Shown here: positions 32,399 to 40,094 of the stretch, piece after piece
Numbering within the stretch: the first letter of the stretch is position 1
Layout: every line of letters begins with the position of its first letter
DNA from: Pirellula staleyi DSM 6068
Lineage (GTDB): Bacteria > Planctomycetota > Planctomycetia > Pirellulales > Pirellulaceae
DNA length: 64,000 nucleotides
Assembly: GCF_000025185.1 (NCBI RefSeq)
Contig: NC_013720.1
Coordinates: 6,014,001-6,078,000 of the forward strand
Reading direction: 5' to 3'
The notes under the pieces: generated by a model
Told to the model about the DNA's origin: nothing
Database searches by the model: none
What the model saw: only the letters and a program-made list of their open reading frames with translations
Position numbers and translations under genes: made by a program

Positions 32399-34830
32399 CG
32401 ACGCTTCTTTCCTCGGCTCTTGGAAGTCGAATTAATCACGCGGCCCTTACGTTCCTGAGGGGGTCCGCCGCGACCAGCGCCGGCTCGACCACCTCCTCGC
32501 GATCCTCGGGAACTCTCGCCGCCACCTTCACCACCCATGGATTTACCGGCGAAAGGTTTTCCGCCACGAACTCCAGGACGTCCCGATGGACGGCCTCGAC
32601 CTCCAGTAGGGCGACCTTCGCCGCCGCGCGATTCTCCACCGCGGGCATCACCTCCACGACCACCGGAAAAGCCTGTGCCGTAGCCGCTGCCACCACCGTC
32701 GCGCACCTCTTCACGAGGTCCACCACGGAACGGACGACCGCCACCCTTTCCGAAACGACGGCCTTCAGCGGGGCGACCTTCGCCCGACTCCACCCCCTCT
32801 TCACGCGAGCGGAATCCGCCGGGACGACCACCAGGCCGGCCTCCGGGACGAGCCCCGGGGCGACTTGGTCTTCCGCCAGGGCGTCCTGCTGGACGACCAC
32901 CATCGCGACCTTCAGCACGTCCTTCCGGGCGACCTTCGCTGCGAAACTCGCTCCGAGCCCCTTCGGGACGAGGTCCCGTCGGTTTACGACCAGGTCGACC
33001 GCCACGAGTTGGGCGACGTGGACCGCCACCAGCATCGTTTTGGTAGCCACTTTCGGAATATTCACCGGCTGGCTTCCGAGGTGGCCGACCCTCACCACGC
33101 GCGGGACGCTCGCCACGCTGTGGTCGTTCTCCGCGGGCTGGACGCTCACCTCGGCCGGGTCGATCACCGCGTGATGGTCGATCCCCCTGAGGAGCACCTT
33201 CAGCGCGAGCGGGACGTTCGCCACGACTTGGTCGTTCACCACGTGCAGGGCGATCCGTGCGAGCGGGACGATCGCCACGCGGTGGACGATCACCTCGAGG
33301 AGCACGATCGCCACGCGGAACCCGTTCGGCACGAGGTGCACCTGCGGGAGAACGCTTCGAAGTGCGCCGTGCAGGTGGCTCATCCCCATCTTCGTTTCCG
33401 AGAGAATCTTCGATATCCCCCGTCAATGCGGCGGTTTCGCTTGCAGCAGGCGCTTCGTCGTCTTCGTACGAAATCACGTTCGCGCGGCGATTACGAGGTC
33501 GTTCGAAACTACCATCCGCCAAATCGAGCGACAGGTCGGAAGCGAGTAATTCTTCGTCGGCCACTTCATCGGCATCGCTCACATCGAGCGGAGCTTCGAA
33601 ATCATCCGACTCGTAGCGAGCATCGTCGTCGGCCTCTGCGGAGTCCTCTTGCGAGTCGTCGCCGTAATGGTCCTCCATTTCGAAGTCGTCGTCGAGTTCG
33701 TCGCTCACCAGCATGTCGTCGAGATCGCTCTCGTCGTCAAACGGTGTGGCGTTCTTTTTGCCCGACTTGCCAGCTGGTTTGGAGGCTGGATGACGTGGAG
33801 CCAGGTCCATCGTCTCGTCCGACGATAGGCCGGTCTCTTCGTCGCCGAGCAAATCGTCGAGCGAGAGCGGCTTGTGAGCTTGCGGCAACGTGCGGAGCAC
33901 TTCTTCCGAAGGTCCTTGCTCGTCGCGAATTGCGCCAGCCGACTTGGCTGGCTTTTTGGGAGCAGCTTTGCCGTCGGCTGTGGTGGCGGTGGCCGATTTC
34001 CCCTTTTTGTTTTCTTTCCGCCGAAGGCGTGCCTCGCTCAGCAGACGCTCGATCTCTTGTTTATCGAGCCAACGCCAGGCGCCGAGGGGAAGTTCGCCGA
34101 GTTTAAGACTGCCAACGGCGAGTCGCTTGAGCTTGAGCACCTTGTGGCCAATGCGGGCCAAAATGCGGCGGATTTCGCGGTTTTTGCCTTCCGACAGCTG
34201 AATCACCATGTCGGTGCTTTGCTTATGGCGGCGTTTGACTTGGATGGCGTCGACCTTGCAAAAGCCATCGGACAAGTGAATACCACGACGCAACTTGGCG
34301 AGTTCAGCGGTGCTCGCTTCGCCAGCGACGCGGACGAGGTAGGTCTTCGTAACGCCATAGCGAGGGTGGGTGACGCGGTTGGCAAACTCGCCATCGTTGG
34401 TGACGATGATCAGCCCTTCGCTAGCGCGGTCGAGACGACCGACGGCAAACACCCGTTCATCGGTTGGCACGAGGTCGATCACACGGGTCCGTCCAGCCTG
34501 ATCGTAGTTGGTGGTCACTACCCCTTCAGGTTTGTTGACCACGAAGTAAAGCCGCTGTGGTTTGCGGAGCGCTTCGCCGTCGACGCGAATCGTTTGCTTC
34601 ACCGGATCGACGCGGGTACCAAGCTCGGTGACAACCTTGCCATCGACATCGACACGCCCTTCGGTGATCAGTTCCTCGCAGTCGCGGCGGCTGCCGATGC
34701 CTGCCGCAGCGAGCACCTTTTGCAAACGCTCGGCGACCACACCATCGGGACCGATCTGTTTTTCGGGAGCATTCTTGCTGCGCGACTGCGAGCGCGAGGA
34801 GGTACGATAATTCGGTTTACGACGATTCAT
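32395..34830 (-). CDS. RluB/RsuA-type pseudouridine synthase with a 540-residue disordered tail
   Basis: 811 residues; ordinary RluB is about 240-290. Residues 33-80 are an S4 RNA-binding domain, 92-265 the pseudouridine synthase core with catalytic D134 in GRLDRASEGL and GKNREIRRILARIGHKV. It should modify 23S rRNA (U2605 region in E. coli). After residue 270 comes a basic Lys/Ala linker, then an acidic block (about 365-485, DDESDLDD, DELDDDFEMED), then a long Arg/Gly/Pro tail (490-811) made of PRGDRP/ARGERP and GRPGGRP repeats, ending in RGKKRR. The tail is compositionally like eukaryotic RGG proteins. It overlaps pyrK by four bases. Confidence 0.93.
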   Translation of the reverse strand: MNRRKPNYRTSSRSQSRSKNAPEKQIGPDGVVAERLQKVLAAAGIGSRRDCEELITEGRVDVDGKVVTELGTRVDPVKQTIRVDGEALRKPQRLYFVVNKPEGVVTTNYDQAGRTRVIDLVPTDERVFAVGRLDRASEGLIIVTNDGEFANRVTHPRYGVTKTYLVRVAGEASTAELAKLRRGIHLSDGFCKVDAIQVKRRHKQSTDMVIQLSEGKNREIRRILARIGHKVLKLKRLAVGSLKLGELPLGAWRWLDKQEIERLLSEARLRRKENKKGKSATATTADGKAAPKKPAKSAGAIRDEQGPSEEVLRTLPQAHKPLSLDDLLGDEETGLSSDETMDLAPRHPASKPAGKSGKKNATPFDDESDLDDMLVSDELDDDFEMEDHYGDDSQEDSAEADDDARYESDDFEAPLDVSDADEVADEELLASDLSLDLADGSFERPRNRRANVISYEDDEAPAASETAALTGDIEDSLGNEDGDEPPARRTSKRSPAGAPRAERVPRGDRAPRGDRPPRGDRPARTDRPARGERPSRGERPARAEGAPQGDRPSRGDRPGRGERPARGERPQRGERPARGEGRPPRKPAGEYSESGYQNDAGGGPRRPTRGGRPGRKPTGPRPEGARSEFRSEGRPEGRAEGRDGGRPAGRPGGRPSRPGARPGGRPGGRPGGFRSREEGVESGEGRPAEGRRFGKGGGRPFRGGPREEVRDGGGSGYGTGFSGGRGGDARGGESRGGEGRPTGGRGRPSGRPGVRGGKPFAGKSMGGEGGGESSRGSRGGGRAGAGRGGPPQERKGRVINSTSKSRGKKRR

Positions 34831-35209
34831 GGCAAACGGTGTCCGGCAACAGCTGCTTTTCGGTAAGCAGTCAAAGGAAGAAGGTCGCCGTGCAAAGAGC
34901 CGAAGAGCAAGCAGAGACCTCGAGTAAGTCCTTTAGTTTAACGGCACAGGGCGACTTCCCCCAGGGTCATGTGGGGGAATCTTGCGGCAAGATCGGCAAA
35001 CACGGCAAGTTCGTCAGGCTCCTTTAAAACGACACAACCCCACGCCGAGCGTTGCCGATGGAAGTCCTAGGCGTGCGCTCCCAATCTCTACCTGGGTCGC
35101 ATTCCGCCCACACCAGACACCCCTAAGGAGGTATTTTCTCCTTCGTGGTCGGCTGCTGCGGGCTCCTACCGACGAAATCAAAGACTCCAGGCCAACGATA
35201 GGTGATCGC
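34831..35209. other. divergent intergenic region with hairpin and leader-like ORF
   Basis: 380 bp between the pseudouridine synthase gene and the exported protein gene. TTCCCCCA (34956-34963) and TGGGGGAA (34972-34979) form a perfect 8-bp stem with an 8-base loop. At 35124-35132 lies TAAGGAGGT, a full match to the 16S 3' end. See the separate leader entry. Confidence 0.5.
35124..35201 (+). promoter_or_regulatory. strong Shine-Dalgarno with possible 18-codon leader ORF
   Basis: TAAGGAGGT (35124-35132) is followed, 12 bases on, by GTG 35145 and 17 more sense codons ending TAG 35199-35201. The main ATG (35210) lies eight bases later and has its own weaker AGGTGA site. No in-frame start for the main gene exists near the strong site. 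The encoded peptide would include GCCG and TKSKTPGQR. A leader peptide coupled to the main gene is possible, but untested. Confidence 0.3.
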
Positions 35210-36217
35210 ATGGATGCGAAACTCTCGCGACGGACGTTCGGAACAAGCGCGCTCTCGCTCGCCGCTGCCGCTATGGTGGGGGACGCGATCGGACAAGTTC
35301 CGCAGCCTCCGCCCGATCGCCCCAAGAACCTGGTGATTCCCGGGACTGGCCCCCGTGTGGCTCGCACCGGCGATGACTTTGAAGATGAAAAGTGGGTCTA
35401 TTACCCCCAAGAGCCCAAAAGCAGCTGGAACATCGACGAAAACGTGCGGATTCCCGGCGGAGTTTCGCAAAATCAGCTGTGGGCCGAAGGTGCCAAACGT
35501 GGCCAGCCCGACATCGTGAAACGGGTCAACACTCCTCCCGGTGGCATCGAGGGGAGCAAAGGCTGCATGATGATCCAAACCCGCCGCAGCGGCGTTCCGG
35601 GGTCGAGTTCAGGTGTGCCTCAGCAAGACGATTTGCTCCATAACACCGTGGCCCGCTTGGGCCGAACGATTCCGGTTTCGTGGACCCCGAACTGCACTTG
35701 CCGCGTCTATGTACCGGCTGCCACCCAGTGGGAACAGCGGAATGGAAGTTCGTTTGGTTTTCGCGCCGGACTGCAAGCGTTCAATAACAAAGGGCGCAAC
35801 GACGAGCATTGGCCGGGGATCTTCCTCGACATGGGGTGGGAGCTGAAGGACAACGAAAAGAAGCATTTTGTGCGGGCGATCATCCGCGCCGACGAGTGGG
35901 GCCGCGATTTGCCAGGGCCAAAATTCGAGCCCGCTTCGTGGATTACGCTCGGAATGACCTTCACCCCCGATGGTTTTTCGCACTTCTTTGCTCGCCCCGG
36001 AATCGAAGACCTGCGTGAGGAAGATCACCTTGGTTCGTACAACTGCTACAACTGGCGAACCCACACGTTTGAGACCTATTTCTTCAACGTCATCAGCATG
36101 GACGACGGCTGGAGTTGGTCGACCCCCTGGGTGATCGACGACGCATTCTTGCATGTCGCCACGCCACCAGCTCAGCCTCGCGCGGCACAAGCACCGGGTG
36201 CCAGCACCGTGAAATAG
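35210..36217 (+). CDS. exported planctomycete protein of unknown function (Tat-type signal)
   Basis: 335 residues from ATG 35210; the frame is open upstream but only this start gives the twin-arginine-like signal LSRRTFGTSALSLAAAAMVG. The mature protein is beta-rich with many Trp and Gly (EEKWVYYPQEPKSSWNI-like, GIFLDMGWELKD, DEWGRDLPGPKFEPASWITLGMTFTPDGFSHFF, MDDGWSWSTPWVIDDAFL). This looks like a concanavalin-type jelly roll that may bind glycans. No catalytic pair is clear. I recognise it as a planctomycete family but know no function for it. A strong terminator follows. Confidence 0.65.
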   Translation: MDAKLSRRTFGTSALSLAAAAMVGDAIGQVPQPPPDRPKNLVIPGTGPRVARTGDDFEDEKWVYYPQEPKSSWNIDENVRIPGGVSQNQLWAEGAKRGQPDIVKRVNTPPGGIEGSKGCMMIQTRRSGVPGSSSGVPQQDDLLHNTVARLGRTIPVSWTPNCTCRVYVPAATQWEQRNGSSFGFRAGLQAFNNKGRNDEHWPGIFLDMGWELKDNEKKHFVRAIIRADEWGRDLPGPKFEPASWITLGMTFTPDGFSHFFARPGIEDLREEDHLGSYNCYNWRTHTFETYFFNVISMDDGWSWSTPWVIDDAFLHVATPPAQPRAAQAPGASTVK

Positions 36218-36253
36218 CCACTACTGGGGCACTAAACGCAAACGCCGATACTG

Positions 36254-36282
36254 GCACTGCTAGACCTGCTAGCAGTGCTTTT
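36254..36282 (+). terminator. intrinsic terminator
   Basis: GCACTGCTAG (36254-36263) and CTAGCAGTGC (36269-36278) form a perfect 10-bp stem with a 5-base loop, followed by TTTT (36279-36282), 37 bp after the upstream stop. Confidence 0.85.
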
Positions 36283-36652
36283 CAGGTGAAGCAAAAGAGG
36301 GGAAACAGACGCTTCCCTGATCTGTTTATTCGGCAAAGTTTCGCTAGTTTCAAACCGCACGTCTTTGGGGGTCGTACTACGGGTGCGATCGAATTTGATC
36401 TGCTCAGGGCCGACGGTCGATGCTAGCGATAGGTTGCACTGACTTTGGCTCGCTAGCTGCTCGAAATGCCTTGGTTCCTCTAGGAACTCGAGGTTCGATC
36501 TGGCACTGGCAGCAAGACCTCGCTACGATCCGCGGCCGCGTTCAGCAGGTCGGGCCCGAGAGGAAAGTGCGTGCGACATGACGACCGAAACTTCATCCCC
36601 CGGCGGACCAGTGGCGATTCCCTCGCCGACCGCCACCTCGAAGGACGATCCG
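36283..36652. other. gene-free stretch before a small lipoprotein gene
   Basis: About 370 bp after the terminator. It contains the promoter of the next gene, presumably, and a readable frame extending the small gene upstream to 36578 that lacks a ribosome site. I see no repeat or RNA. Confidence 0.5.
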
Positions 36653-36925
36653 ATGCTGCGCAAAGTATTGGCATTTAAGGTGCTTACGCTTAGCCTCCTG
36701 CTACTGGCAGCGTTTCCAGGCATCGGCTGTGCAGGCGGACCATTTCGCAACTGGTTTGCTCCACCCGGAACGATTCAGCAGCAGCGTGCACGTGCCACTT
36801 TGCACGACCCCTTCCCCGATCAGGACCTTGGTCCTGAAGTAGTCGGCGGACGCCCTCGCGAGTTCCAGCAGATGCCCGAACCAACTCGCCAGCGCTACTT
36901 TTACGACTCGTTCTGGAGCCGCTAA
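36653..36925 (+). CDS. small planctomycete lipoprotein
   Basis: 90 residues from ATG 36653, chosen for the AAGGA seven bases before; a longer frame from 36578 has no such site. The N-terminus is a lipoprotein signal (LLLAAFPGIGC). The mature part is Pro/Arg-rich: RNWFAPPGTIQQQRARAT, HDPFPDQDLGPEVVGGRPREFQQ, ending RQRYFYDSFWSR. This block is a planctomycete-specific conserved pattern of unknown role. It converges with manA. Confidence 0.7.
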   Translation: MLRKVLAFKVLTLSLLLLAAFPGIGCAGGPFRNWFAPPGTIQQQRARATLHDPFPDQDLGPEVVGGRPREFQQMPEPTRQRYFYDSFWSR

Positions 36926-36971
36926 GCCCAGCTCGACTCCGCTGCTCTCGGATATTCCCAGCACGGAGACC

Positions 36972-37943
36972 TCAACCCGGCAGCCCCATTTCGATGATGG
37001 TCGCTTTAGGCTGCGGTCTGATTGTGACCGCGCTGCAGCTGGCAGGAACGACCACTGTCGAGCCTTTTACGAGCGGCTGACCGAGAAATGGATCGTCGAT
37101 CGTTACTGCCCCCTCAAGCACACTCACGATGCGGAATTTTCCGTGGGTTTCTAGCAATTGCGGCCCGATTAGCGTGTGGCGATCGAAGGTAAACTTGTCG
37201 CACGCAACTAAGCGCTCGCTCCCAGCGCCACTGGACTTCGGCGCGACTGGATCGACCGGTCCGCGGCCAAAATCGGTGACCGCCAGACTTTCTTCGATAT
37301 GCAGAGGCCGGGGCTTTCCGTCGGCTCCGACGCGGTTCCAGTCGAAGAGCCGAAAAGTGGTGTCACTCGCCTGCTGAATCTCGGCGATCATGATCCCGCG
37401 TCCAAGTGCATGCACCGTTCCTGCGGGTATGAAAACGCAGTCTCCCACGTTCGGCGAAAAAGTATGCAAGCACTGATCGACCGTCCCGTTTTGCAGATGC
37501 TGCTGCAGGCTTTCGTGGTCGACCCCCGATTTCAAACCGGCGTAAAGCAAGGCTCCTGGCTCGGCGGAAAGAATCAGCCAGGCCTCCGTTTTTCCGAGGT
37601 CAGGAGGGGTTAGCCGGGCTCCTTGCTCGTCGCTGGGGTGGACCTGCACGGAGAGGTCTTTTTGAGCGTCGAGGAATTTGAACATCAGCGGAAAACGGCC
37701 CGAGGGGCTTTCGATTCCCATGAGATCCGTACCTCGCGTGCGAACAAGTTCCCCCAGGGAAGTGCCCGCGAGGGGGCCATTGGCAACCGTCGACTGACCT
37801 TGGGGGTGATCGGCAACTTCCCAGCTTTCGGCGTAGTCGTTTCCGTCGCCAATCGACTTACCGAGCACTTCGCCAAGTTTGCGACCTCCCCAGAGATAGC
37901 GTTTCAGGAGTGGCTGCATCAGCAGTGGGTAGAGCTTGGTCAT
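36972..37943 (-). CDS. manA: mannose-6-phosphate isomerase, class I
   Basis: 323 residues from ATG 37943, the usual length for the short bacterial class. It begins YPLLMQPLLKRYLWGGRKLGE, the common start of this class. Zinc ligands are in QVHPSDEQG and GKTEAW; the second cupin motif is CVFIPAGTVHALG and the DNRVG region is RLFDWNRVG. It interconverts fructose-6-phosphate and mannose-6-phosphate in the cytoplasm, feeding GDP-mannose and surface sugars. Longer frame upstream lacks a proper start context. Confidence 0.93.
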   Translation of the reverse strand: MTKLYPLLMQPLLKRYLWGGRKLGEVLGKSIGDGNDYAESWEVADHPQGQSTVANGPLAGTSLGELVRTRGTDLMGIESPSGRFPLMFKFLDAQKDLSVQVHPSDEQGARLTPPDLGKTEAWLILSAEPGALLYAGLKSGVDHESLQQHLQNGTVDQCLHTFSPNVGDCVFIPAGTVHALGRGIMIAEIQQASDTTFRLFDWNRVGADGKPRPLHIEESLAVTDFGRGPVDPVAPKSSGAGSERLVACDKFTFDRHTLIGPQLLETHGKFRIVSVLEGAVTIDDPFLGQPLVKGSTVVVPASCSAVTIRPQPKATIIEMGLPG

Positions 37944-38510
37944 CGAATGTTCCTGACTGCAGGCGAGTACTTTCCATACCCTCAGTGCGTTGTCACTGAT
38001 AGGGCTGGAGATTATCATCAATCAAAGTGACGTGGCTTACCACCCGTCGCACCGCTGGGCTGCTGTGGCGTCGATGGACGCTTGTCAGCAAACCAGGGCC
38101 CGCTTGCGGGTCAGTCCTCCGCATACTTGCTTCCCTGTAGCACTTTCCCGTGAGCCCGCAGCCCTTGAAGGCTGACGCCGCTCCGCTGCGAGCGCTACAG
38201 GTTTGCTCGCTGCGGCCAGCCGACTTCCTTCCTTTCCATGGTCGGGGCCGGAGTTTTGCAGCGCTCGTGCTGTCGATGAAATGTTGCTCAATCGTTGCCC
38301 AGGCAACGCTGGTAACTCCCCTCCTTCATCGAGGTGCGGCGGTCGTTTGCCACGATGCATGCCAACATGCATCCGCAAATCATCTTTCTGCGAGAACTCC
38401 CTTGCCACCCCGTGCTCACATTGCCGGGCGTGCGCATTTTCCTTGAACCGATCATTTAGCAATCAGCCGACTCGATCGCTGTTTGCCTGTTTCCCTGGAG
38501 AAACAATTTC
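37944..38510. other. 567-bp gene-free region between manA and tatC, with two tight hairpins
   Basis: ORFs here look like chance. Two perfect inverted repeats stand out: CGTTGCC-CA-GGCAACG (38293-38308) and GATGCATG-CCAA-CATGCATC (38354-38373), both 140-220 bp before the tatC start. A GGAGAAA ribosome site lies just before tatC. The long leader may carry RNA structure controlling tatC or hold an unannotated small RNA. Confidence 0.45.
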
Positions 38511-39941
38511 ATGGCCAAGAAGCCTTTACAAGAAGATCTGTTCGAAGGAACGGCGATGTCGTTCGGCGAGCACCTCGAAGAACTTCGGGTTTGCTTGTTC
38601 CGAGCCTGTGTTGGTGTAGCCATCGGCTGCATCATCGGCTTCTATATCGCCAATGGTGTGGTCAACTTTTTTCAGACACCGCTCGAAAACGCCCTCGAAA
38701 ACTACGATATCGAGAAGGCTCAGCTTCAGCTGAAAGAGAGTGGCGAGTACGGCGAAAACATTCCCGCCGAGACACTGCGACTAGTGGTAGAAGACCGGAT
38801 GATTCCGACCACGATCCATGTCGAAACTGGGAAACTGATGGAGACACTCCAGCTAAACTATCCCGGTGTGTTCGGGAGTGTTTCGCTCTCGCAGTATCAA
38901 CTTCTGCCCAAAGATCTCGTTCCGAACGAAAGCAAAGCCGCTTCTGCCATCGCCGCAAAAATCTTGGCCGGTAAATCGGCCGCAGATGACAAAAAGAGCG
39001 ATCCCTCCGCAGTGGCGATTTGGAAATTGCTTTCGCCTCTCGAGCAAAAACTGATTGAGCGTCTCGGTAGCGCCAAACCACCACTTTCGAAAGCTGATGC
39101 TGCAAGTCTCTTGGAACTGGTAAACAAACTTGCCTCGCAACGAGCGACATCCGACGCGCTCAAGCCACTCATGGAACAGCTCGATGCTGTCGAAAAAACA
39201 GCCGCTGCAAGTCTCTTGAAGCTGGTGGAAGTCGAGAAACCGGCGCACGACGATGTGATGCATCTCAACCGCCTGCTGCTTGGCCATTGGCTGGCGGATC
39301 ATGTTCGCGCGCCACGCGTGAATCTCATTCCACTGCAAACCTGGAAGCCAGTCGGTGTTCGCTTTCAAGTGCTAAATGCGCAAGAGGCGTTCATGATCTG
39401 GATGAAGGCAGGCTTTGTATCGGGGCTCGTATTGGCCAGCCCTTGGGTCTTCCTGCAAATCTGGAACTTCGTTGCAGCGGGGCTCTATCCGCACGAGAAG
39501 AACCAGGTTTATGTCTACCTGCCGATCAGCATCGCGCTCTTCCTGGGTGGTGCTACGCTGGCCTTTGTGTTTGTCTTCGAGCCAGTGCTCAGCTTCCTCT
39601 TCACGTTCAACCGAGGGATGAATGCGGAGTTTGAACCACGTATTGGGGAGTGGCTCAGCTTTGTGCTGATCCTGCCGATCGGGTTTGGCATTAGCTTCCA
39701 GTTGCCTCTGGTGATGGTGCTGCTGAACCGTCTGGGACTCGTTTCGATTGAGCTTTACACCAGCCAGTGGCGCATCGCGATTCTGGTGATCTGCATTGTG
39801 TCGATGGTGCTCACGCCAGCCGATCCGATCAGCATGCTCTTGATGGCGGGTCCCCTCTCGCTGCTGTATGCGGTCGGCATCGCAATGTGCAAATACATGC
39901 CGCGTGGCCGGAGTCCTTTTCAAGAGGTCTACGAGCCGTAA
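38511..39941 (+). CDS. tatC: Sec-independent translocase protein TatC, enlarged
   Basis: 476 residues, against about 250 for most TatC. The N-terminus MSFGEHLEELR (cytosolic signal-peptide site) and TM1 (about 29-53) are standard. The normal pattern resumes at NAQEAFMIWMKAGFVSGLVLASPWVFLQIWNFVAAGLYPHEK (broken here: Glu of the P1 loop, then TM2 from about 300), with TM3-TM6 after. Between residues 57 and 290 lies about 190 residues more than usual, hydrophilic, Ala/Lys/Leu-rich and helical, predicted to be periplasmic. Two helices share DAASLLELV and AAASLLKLV. TatC forms the core receptor for twin-arginine substrates, many of which are encoded in this window. Confidence 0.93.
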   Translation: MAKKPLQEDLFEGTAMSFGEHLEELRVCLFRACVGVAIGCIIGFYIANGVVNFFQTPLENALENYDIEKAQLQLKESGEYGENIPAETLRLVVEDRMIPTTIHVETGKLMETLQLNYPGVFGSVSLSQYQLLPKDLVPNESKAASAIAAKILAGKSAADDKKSDPSAVAIWKLLSPLEQKLIERLGSAKPPLSKADAASLLELVNKLASQRATSDALKPLMEQLDAVEKTAAASLLKLVEVEKPAHDDVMHLNRLLLGHWLADHVRAPRVNLIPLQTWKPVGVRFQVLNAQEAFMIWMKAGFVSGLVLASPWVFLQIWNFVAAGLYPHEKNQVYVYLPISIALFLGGATLAFVFVFEPVLSFLFTFNRGMNAEFEPRIGEWLSFVLILPIGFGISFQLPLVMVLLNRLGLVSIELYTSQWRIAILVICIVSMVLTPADPISMLLMAGPLSLLYAVGIAMCKYMPRGRSPFQEVYEP

Positions 39942-40094
39942 TCAGGCAGCGGATACGCTACAATCGCTGGGGACTACCACGCGGTTTCAACCACGCTCCT
40001 CGTTCTTTGCCACTCGCATCTCCACTGGCGATATGCGAGTCATAGCGTTTGCGGTAAGGAACGATTTGCGACCGACTTGAGCGACTTTGTAGCG

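Noticed and set aside
32461-33380. CRISPR-like or tandem-repeat array in the GC-rich repeats of the pseudouridine synthase tail
   Set aside because: The repeats are irregular codon-level repeats within one open frame, without spacers.
32865-34866. Plus-strand open frames of 413 and 330 codons opposite the pseudouridine synthase gene
   Set aside because: They mirror the low-complexity tail and core of the minus-strand gene, whose S4 and synthase motifs are clear.
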